The translations under genes were made by a program, and so were the position numbers. A stretch of 64,000 nt of DNA. Source: Mycobacterium simulans. GTDB lineage: Bacteria; Actinomycetota; Actinomycetes; Mycobacteriales; Mycobacteriaceae. The notes under the pieces were generated by a model. That model searched no databases and was not told where the DNA came from. It saw only the letters and a program-made list of their open reading frames with translations. The stretch is from NCBI RefSeq assembly GCF_900232995.1, contig NZ_OCVX01000004.1:289015-353014 (forward strand), read 5' to 3'. Position 1 is the stretch's first letter. The number at the start of each line of letters is the position of its first letter. Below are positions 59,885 through 64,000 of the stretch, in pieces.

Positions 59885-61069
59885 GTGGTTGGAGCTGGGG
59901 ACACGTTGGACAGCACGCTGCTGGATGGCCGCTACCTGGTCCAGGCCAAGATCGCCAGCGGCGGCACCTCGACGGTGTACCGCGGCGTCGACATTCGGCT
60001 CGACCGCCCTGTCGCGCTGAAGGTGATGGATTCACGCTACGCCGGCGACCAGCAATTCCTGACCCGCTTCCAACTCGAGGCCCGCACGGTCGCCCGGCTG
60101 AAGAACCCCGGACTGGTCGCGGTCTATGACCAGGGCCAAGATGGCAGACACCCGTTTCTGGTGATGGAGCTCATCGAGGGCGGCACCCTGCGCGAGCTGT
60201 TGGTAGAGCGTGGCCCGATGCCACCCCATGCCGTGGTGGCGGTGCTTCGCCCGGTACTGGGCGGGCTGGCCGCCGCGCACCGGGCCGGCCTGGTGCATCG
60301 CGACGTCAAGCCCGAGAACGTCCTGATCTCCGACGACGGGGACGTCAAGATCGCCGATTTCGGGTTGGTGCGCGCCGTCGCCGCCGCCGGAATTACCTCC
60401 ACCAGCGTCATTCTGGGCACCGCCGCGTATCTGTCGCCTGAGCAGGTCCGCGACGGGAACGCCGGTCCGCGCAGCGACGTCTACTCCGCCGGGATCCTCG
60501 CCTACGAGCTGCTGACCGGACGCACACCGTTCACCGGCGACTCTGCGTTGTCAATCGCCTATCAGCGACTGGACCACGATGTGCCACCTGCCAGCGCCGT
60601 GATCGATGGTGTGCCAACACAATTCGACGAGTTTGTGGCGTGCGCTACCGCCCGTGACCCCGGCGAACGATACGCAGATGCGGTCGAGATGGCCGCCGAC
60701 GTGGACGCAATCGCGGAGGAACTGGCGCTGCCCAGCTTTCGGGTGCCGGCGCCGCGCAACTCTGCCCAACACCGGTCGGCGGCGCTGCACCACAGCCGTA
60801 TCGGCCAGCACCAGGCCAAGCCACCGGTGCACCAACCCACCCGCCAGTTCATCCGCGAGGCCGAGCCCGCTGAGCGCGACGAAGCCGATGAATACGAATA
60901 TGCACCGGTATCAGGGCAATTCGCGGGCATCTCGATAGACGAATTCGTCTGGGCACGACGGCACTCGCGACGCATGGTGCTGATTTGGGTGGCGATCGTG
61001 CTGGCGGCCACCGGGCTGGTCGCGACGGCGGCATGGACAATCGGCAGCCATCTGAACGTGCTGCTGTAG
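59885..61069 (+). CDS. pknL: Serine/threonine protein kinase PknL
   Basis: 394 residues from GTG 59885. Kinase domain ~17-280: glycine loop IASGGTSTVYRG, VAIB Lys in RPVALKVMD, catalytic LVHRDVKPENVLIS, DFG in VKIADFGLVRA and activation loop TSTSVILGTAAYLSPEQVRD. A ~75-residue juxtamembrane linker and one C-terminal membrane helix (MVLIWVAIVLAATGLVATAA) follow, ending in a very short outer tail, so no PASTA sensor domain. Phosphorylates Rv2175c, encoded divergently. Sits in the dcw-distal segment as in H37Rv. Confidence 0.95.
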   Translation: MVGAGDTLDSTLLDGRYLVQAKIASGGTSTVYRGVDIRLDRPVALKVMDSRYAGDQQFLTRFQLEARTVARLKNPGLVAVYDQGQDGRHPFLVMELIEGGTLRELLVERGPMPPHAVVAVLRPVLGGLAAAHRAGLVHRDVKPENVLISDDGDVKIADFGLVRAVAAAGITSTSVILGTAAYLSPEQVRDGNAGPRSDVYSAGILAYELLTGRTPFTGDSALSIAYQRLDHDVPPASAVIDGVPTQFDEFVACATARDPGERYADAVEMAADVDAIAEELALPSFRVPAPRNSAQHRSAALHHSRIGQHQAKPPVHQPTRQFIREAEPAERDEADEYEYAPVSGQFAGISIDEFVWARRHSRRMVLIWVAIVLAATGLVATAAWTIGSHLNVLL

Positions 61070-61092
61070 CCGTGTGCCGAGCAGACGCAAAA

Positions 61093-62478
61093 CTAGTCGC
61101 GCAACATCTCCGCGACCAGGAACGCCAACTCCAGCGACTGCTGGGTGTTCAGCCGTGGATCGCAGGCGGTCTCGTAGCGGCCGGCCAAGTCGTGGTCGGA
61201 AATGTCTTGTGCCCCACCGAGACACTCGGTGACGTTCTCGCCGGTGATCTCGACATGGATGCCGCCCGGATGAGTCCCCAGCGCACGATGCACCTCGAAG
61301 AAGCCCTGTACTTCGTCGACAATTCGATCGAAGTGCCGGGTCTTGTAGCCGGTCGATGACTCGTGGGTGTTGCCGTGCATCGGGTCGCATTGCCAGATCA
61401 CCTGGTGGCCGGTGGCCTGGACCTTCTCGACGATCGGTGGCAACAGGTCGCGGACCTTGTTGTTACCCAGCCTGCTTACCAGCGTCAGCCGGCCCGGCTT
61501 GTTGTGCGGGTCGAGGCGCTCGACGTACTCGACGGCCAGCTCCGGGGTCATCGTCGGGCCAATTTTGACACCGATCGGATTTGCGATCACTTCGGCGAAC
61601 GCGATGTGCGCGCCGTCGAGTTGCCGGGTCCGCTCGCCGATCCACACGGTGTGGGCCGACAGGTCAAACAACTCCAGCTCCCCCTCGATGTCGGACAACC
61701 GCAGCATCGCGCGTTCGTAGTCGAGCACCAAAGCCTCATGGCTGGCATAGATTTCGGCGGTTTGCAAATTACGGTCGGCCACCCCGCAAGCGCTCATGAA
61801 CCGCAGGCCCCGATCGATCTCCGTCGCCAGTGCCTCATAGCGCGCGCCGGCCGGCGAGGTCCGGACGAATTCACGGTTCCAGTCGTGGACCAGGTGCAGC
61901 GACGCCAGGCCGGACGACGTCAACGCGCGCACCAAATTCATTGCCGCGCTTGCGTTCGCGTATGCCCGCACCAGCCTCGACGGGTCGTGCTCGCGTGCCG
62001 CGGCATCCGGGGCGAAGCCGTTGATCATGTCCCCGCGATAGGACCTCAGGCCCAGTGCGTCGATGTCGGCCGACCGTGGCTTGGCGTACTGACCCGCGAT
62101 GCGGGCCACCTTCACCACCGGCATGCTGGCGCCGTAGGTCAGCACCACGGCCATCTGCAGCAGGGCGCGGACATTGCCACGAATGTGAGGTTCGGTGTTG
62201 TCGGTGAATGTCTCTGCGCAGTCGCCGCCCTGCAGCAGGAATGCCTCACCCTTTGCAACCTGGGCGAGCTGTTCCTGCAGCCGAACGATCTCGGACGGCA
62301 CCGTCACCGGCGGCACACTTTCGAGCACAGTGCGCATCGCCATGGCTTGGTCGGCAGGCCAGTCGGGCTGCTGGGCGGCCGGCTTGGCCAGCGCGACGTC
62401 CAGCCGGGCCCGCAAGTCGGCAGGCAGCGGCGGCAAGGGCGGCAGCTGGTCGATCGGAATGTCGACAGTCCAGTTCAT
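61093..62478 (-). CDS. aroG: Type II DAHP synthase AroG
   Basis: 461 residues, plant-like (class II) 3-deoxy-D-arabino-heptulosonate-7-phosphate synthase. Marks: FLLQGGDCAETF, VKVARIAGQYAKPRS (PEP/E4P contact Arg/Lys), GVKIGPTMTPELAVEYVERL and WQCDPMHGNTHESSTGYKTR with the metal-binding region. It commits E4P and PEP to the shikimate pathway and is feedback-regulated by aromatic amino acids. Its neighbour on this strand is the Rv2179c RNase. No IS1558 lies between it and pknL. Confidence 0.95.
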   Translation of the reverse strand: MNWTVDIPIDQLPPLPPLPADLRARLDVALAKPAAQQPDWPADQAMAMRTVLESVPPVTVPSEIVRLQEQLAQVAKGEAFLLQGGDCAETFTDNTEPHIRGNVRALLQMAVVLTYGASMPVVKVARIAGQYAKPRSADIDALGLRSYRGDMINGFAPDAAAREHDPSRLVRAYANASAAMNLVRALTSSGLASLHLVHDWNREFVRTSPAGARYEALATEIDRGLRFMSACGVADRNLQTAEIYASHEALVLDYERAMLRLSDIEGELELFDLSAHTVWIGERTRQLDGAHIAFAEVIANPIGVKIGPTMTPELAVEYVERLDPHNKPGRLTLVSRLGNNKVRDLLPPIVEKVQATGHQVIWQCDPMHGNTHESSTGYKTRHFDRIVDEVQGFFEVHRALGTHPGGIHVEITGENVTECLGGAQDISDHDLAGRYETACDPRLNTQQSLELAFLVAEMLRD

Positions 62479-62512
62479 CGGTCTATGGTAACCGTGTTCA
62501 GCCGAGGGCTGA

Positions 62513-63019
62513 TCAGGACGAACGGCTCTGCTCAGGTTCGTTTAAGCCGATGATCAACCGGAACCGGCGCAGTTGGTCGCGAGCGTCGACTAGCGCGTCG
62601 TGAACATCACTCGGCCGCGGCGGCATCCGCGGGCACCCGTGGTCCTCCCACAGCTGCCGCAGTTCCCGGGTGAAGCGGGGTATGGCCTTCGGCAGGCCGG
62701 TCATCGGGCCCCACAGCTGACACAGAGCGACGTGGTCGTAGGCCGCCACCCAGGCCCACAGCTCGATCGGTTCACGGCCGTCCACGCCAAAGAAATTCTC
62801 TAGGTCCATGCGGATCTGGCTGCGCGAGCGCCACAGGTGGGAGGCCGGCGGCGGCAGCTTGGGCAGCACATGGGTGCGCACCCAACTACCGGCGCGCTCG
62901 GGGTCAAATTCGGTTGACACGGCGTAGTACTCGCGGCCGTCCTCGGCCACCACGCCGATCGAGATCAGATCGATAGTGCGGCCGTCCTCGATGAACTCGG
63001 TGTCGTAGAAGTACCGCAT
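62513..63019 (-). CDS. DEDDh-type 3'-5' exoribonuclease (Rv2179c)
   Basis: 168 residues, the same as Rv2179c. Exonuclease motif I is MRYFYDTEFIEDGRTIDLIS (D-x-E), motif II ELWAWVAAYDHVALCQLWGP (Asp), and motif III DVHDALVDARDQLRRFRL (H-x4-D). The fold resembles RNase T. It digests 3' single-stranded overhangs in RNA. The start is an ATG at 63019. Confidence 0.92.
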   Translation of the reverse strand: MRYFYDTEFIEDGRTIDLISIGVVAEDGREYYAVSTEFDPERAGSWVRTHVLPKLPPPASHLWRSRSQIRMDLENFFGVDGREPIELWAWVAAYDHVALCQLWGPMTGLPKAIPRFTRELRQLWEDHGCPRMPPRPSDVHDALVDARDQLRRFRLIIGLNEPEQSRSS

Positions 63020-63156
63020 TGCCGGTCACGGGCGCGGTGCCCGCAGCGCGGGCCCGTTCCCATCCCCCTCTCAGTCCACGCGTGCGGTCTTCCCGCATGC
63101 GGCCTACTGCTGCACGGTAGGCGGTGCGGGCAGTGGCACACAATGCGGTGGAGTTC

Positions 63157-63759
63157 TCACACGGTGGAGCCACGCCAACCCTGACGCGACGGTGCATCCC
63201 AGCCCGTTGGCGCACCCACCCGCACCGCCGGTCGCGCCGCTGCTAACCGGTTCCCCAGGTCCCGGCCGTTGCCGATTAGGCCCGCGGCCCCGCCAGCACC
63301 ACCGGCCTGGCCGGGGGCGCCAGATCCGCCCTTCCCGCCGTTGCCATACAAAAGACCGCCTGCGCCGCCACTGGCGCCGGTCCCGTCGGCTCCGTTGGCG
63401 CCGTCCCCGATCAGCGGGCGCCCCAGAAGGGCCTGGGTCGGCGCGTTGATGATGTCAAGTATCTGCTGCATAGGTGACGCGTTGGCCGCCTCGGCGGCCG
63501 CATACGAACCCCCGCCCGAATTAAGGGCCCGAACAAACCGGTCGTGGAACGCCGCCGCCTGCGCATTTAGCGCCTGATACTCCTGGCCGTGAGTGCTGAA
63601 CAACGCCGCAATCGCCGCGGATACCTCGTCCTCGCTCGCCGCCAGTACCTGCGTGGTCTGGACCGCCGCGGCCGCGTTGGCCCTACTCAGCGTCGAACCA
63701 ATATTCGCCAAATCCGAAGCAGCTGCCGTCAGTATCTCCGGGACCGCGATCACACCCAA
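63157..63759 (-). CDS. PE-family protein with very short PGRS and atypical ends
   Basis: 200 residues from a TTG at 63759, or 198 from GTG 63753. The PE domain is clear (VIAVPEILTAAASDLANIGS, ASEDEVSAAIAALFSTHGQE, INAPTQALLGRPLIGDGANG), but the usual MSFV start is replaced by LGV, with no ATG. After ~40 residues of Gly-rich repeat the sequence changes to Arg/Ala/Pro-rich (NRLAAARPAVRVGAPTGWDA), which looks like a frameshifted or truncated PGRS end. It may be a decaying gene. H37Rv has Rv2180c, not a PE gene, next to Rv2179c. Confidence 0.65.
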   Translation of the reverse strand: MGVIAVPEILTAAASDLANIGSTLSRANAAAAVQTTQVLAASEDEVSAAIAALFSTHGQEYQALNAQAAAFHDRFVRALNSGGGSYAAAEAANASPMQQILDIINAPTQALLGRPLIGDGANGADGTGASGGAGGLLYGNGGKGGSGAPGQAGGAGGAAGLIGNGRDLGNRLAAARPAVRVGAPTGWDAPSRQGWRGSTV

Positions 63760-64000
63760 CGTCTGACACCTTCCCGCTGCGATCGGCTCGCGATCAGTGA
63801 CGAACAGACCGATTGGTCGGGTCTCAACACTGCTCCGCCGAAATGCTTGCCATTACGAAATGCGGTCTAACGATCCCGACCGCAGTACGGCATAAGCCCT
63901 AAACGCAACAAGCCTGCGCGTACGAGCGGTGCAAAGTGCACCTATGCCCAGGCGTCAGCTCGTGGTATCGGACGGCCGTCGCCTGAGGCCGGAAGCAGGC

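Overview
The window reads as a chromosomal segment of a slow-growing mycobacterium close to, but not inside, the Mycobacterium tuberculosis complex. The evidence is high GC, three PE/PE_PGRS genes, a giant PPE-MPTR gene, the mycobacterial division and cell-wall (dcw) cluster in the gene order of the H37Rv Rv2140c-Rv2179c region, and a cyclodipeptide synthase/CYP121 pair that, from memory, is close to but clearly different from Rv2275/Rv2276. A tubercle-associated species such as M. decipiens, M. lacus, M. riyadhense or M. shinjukuense is a reasonable inference, not something proven here. The IS6110 copy between mraZ and Rv2169c and the IS1558 copy between pknL and aroG that I recall from H37Rv are absent.

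Layout. 1-11,000: a PE_PGRS gene running off the left edge into a suspicious poly-C tract, divergent from a roughly 3,320-residue PPE-MPTR gene. 11,000-13,200: a PEBP-family gene, an M20 peptidase and tRNA-Leu(GAG). 13,157-15,548: a 2.4-kb island bounded by a 19-bp copy of the tRNA 3' end, holding two divergent unknown genes and a VapBC module. 15,600-33,000: a phosphoribosyltransferase gene, then the minus-strand division/peptidoglycan block, listed in transcription order as murE-murF-mraY-murD-ftsW-murG-murC-ftsQ-ftsZ-pgeF-yggS-sepF-yggT-wag31, with many 4-bp overlaps. 33,000-48,200: a 15-kb accessory segment splitting the dcw cluster. It holds two near-identical cyclase-ATPase-LuxR regulators flanking the Rv2159c-TetR-Rv2161c operon, then a cyclodipeptide synthase-CYP121-MFS exporter cassette and a frameshifted PE_PGRS. 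48,200-53,200: the rest of the dcw cluster (mraZ, rsmH, an FtsL-like gene, pbpB) with a clear MraZ operator. 53,500-63,100: DUF3040 protein, GNAT acetyltransferase, lppM, MTHFR-like gene, idsA2, mptA, Rv2175c, pknL, aroG and the Rv2179c RNase. The right edge carries a short PE gene.

How the genes work together. The minus-strand block makes lipid II (MurE/F/D/C, MraY, MurG) and builds and positions the division and elongation machinery (FtsZ, FtsQ, FtsW, PbpB, SepF, Wag31). PknL and its substrate Rv2175c, plus MptA and the prenyl synthase IdsA2, serve envelope signalling and lipoglycan synthesis. The most distinctive system is the cassette at 43,045-46,724. By homology the synthase joins two tRNA-charged tyrosines into cyclo(Tyr-Tyr), CYP121 couples the rings into mycocyclosin, and an adjacent DHA2-type exporter, not next to this pair in H37Rv, could carry the product out. 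It lies beside two large signal-integrating regulators.
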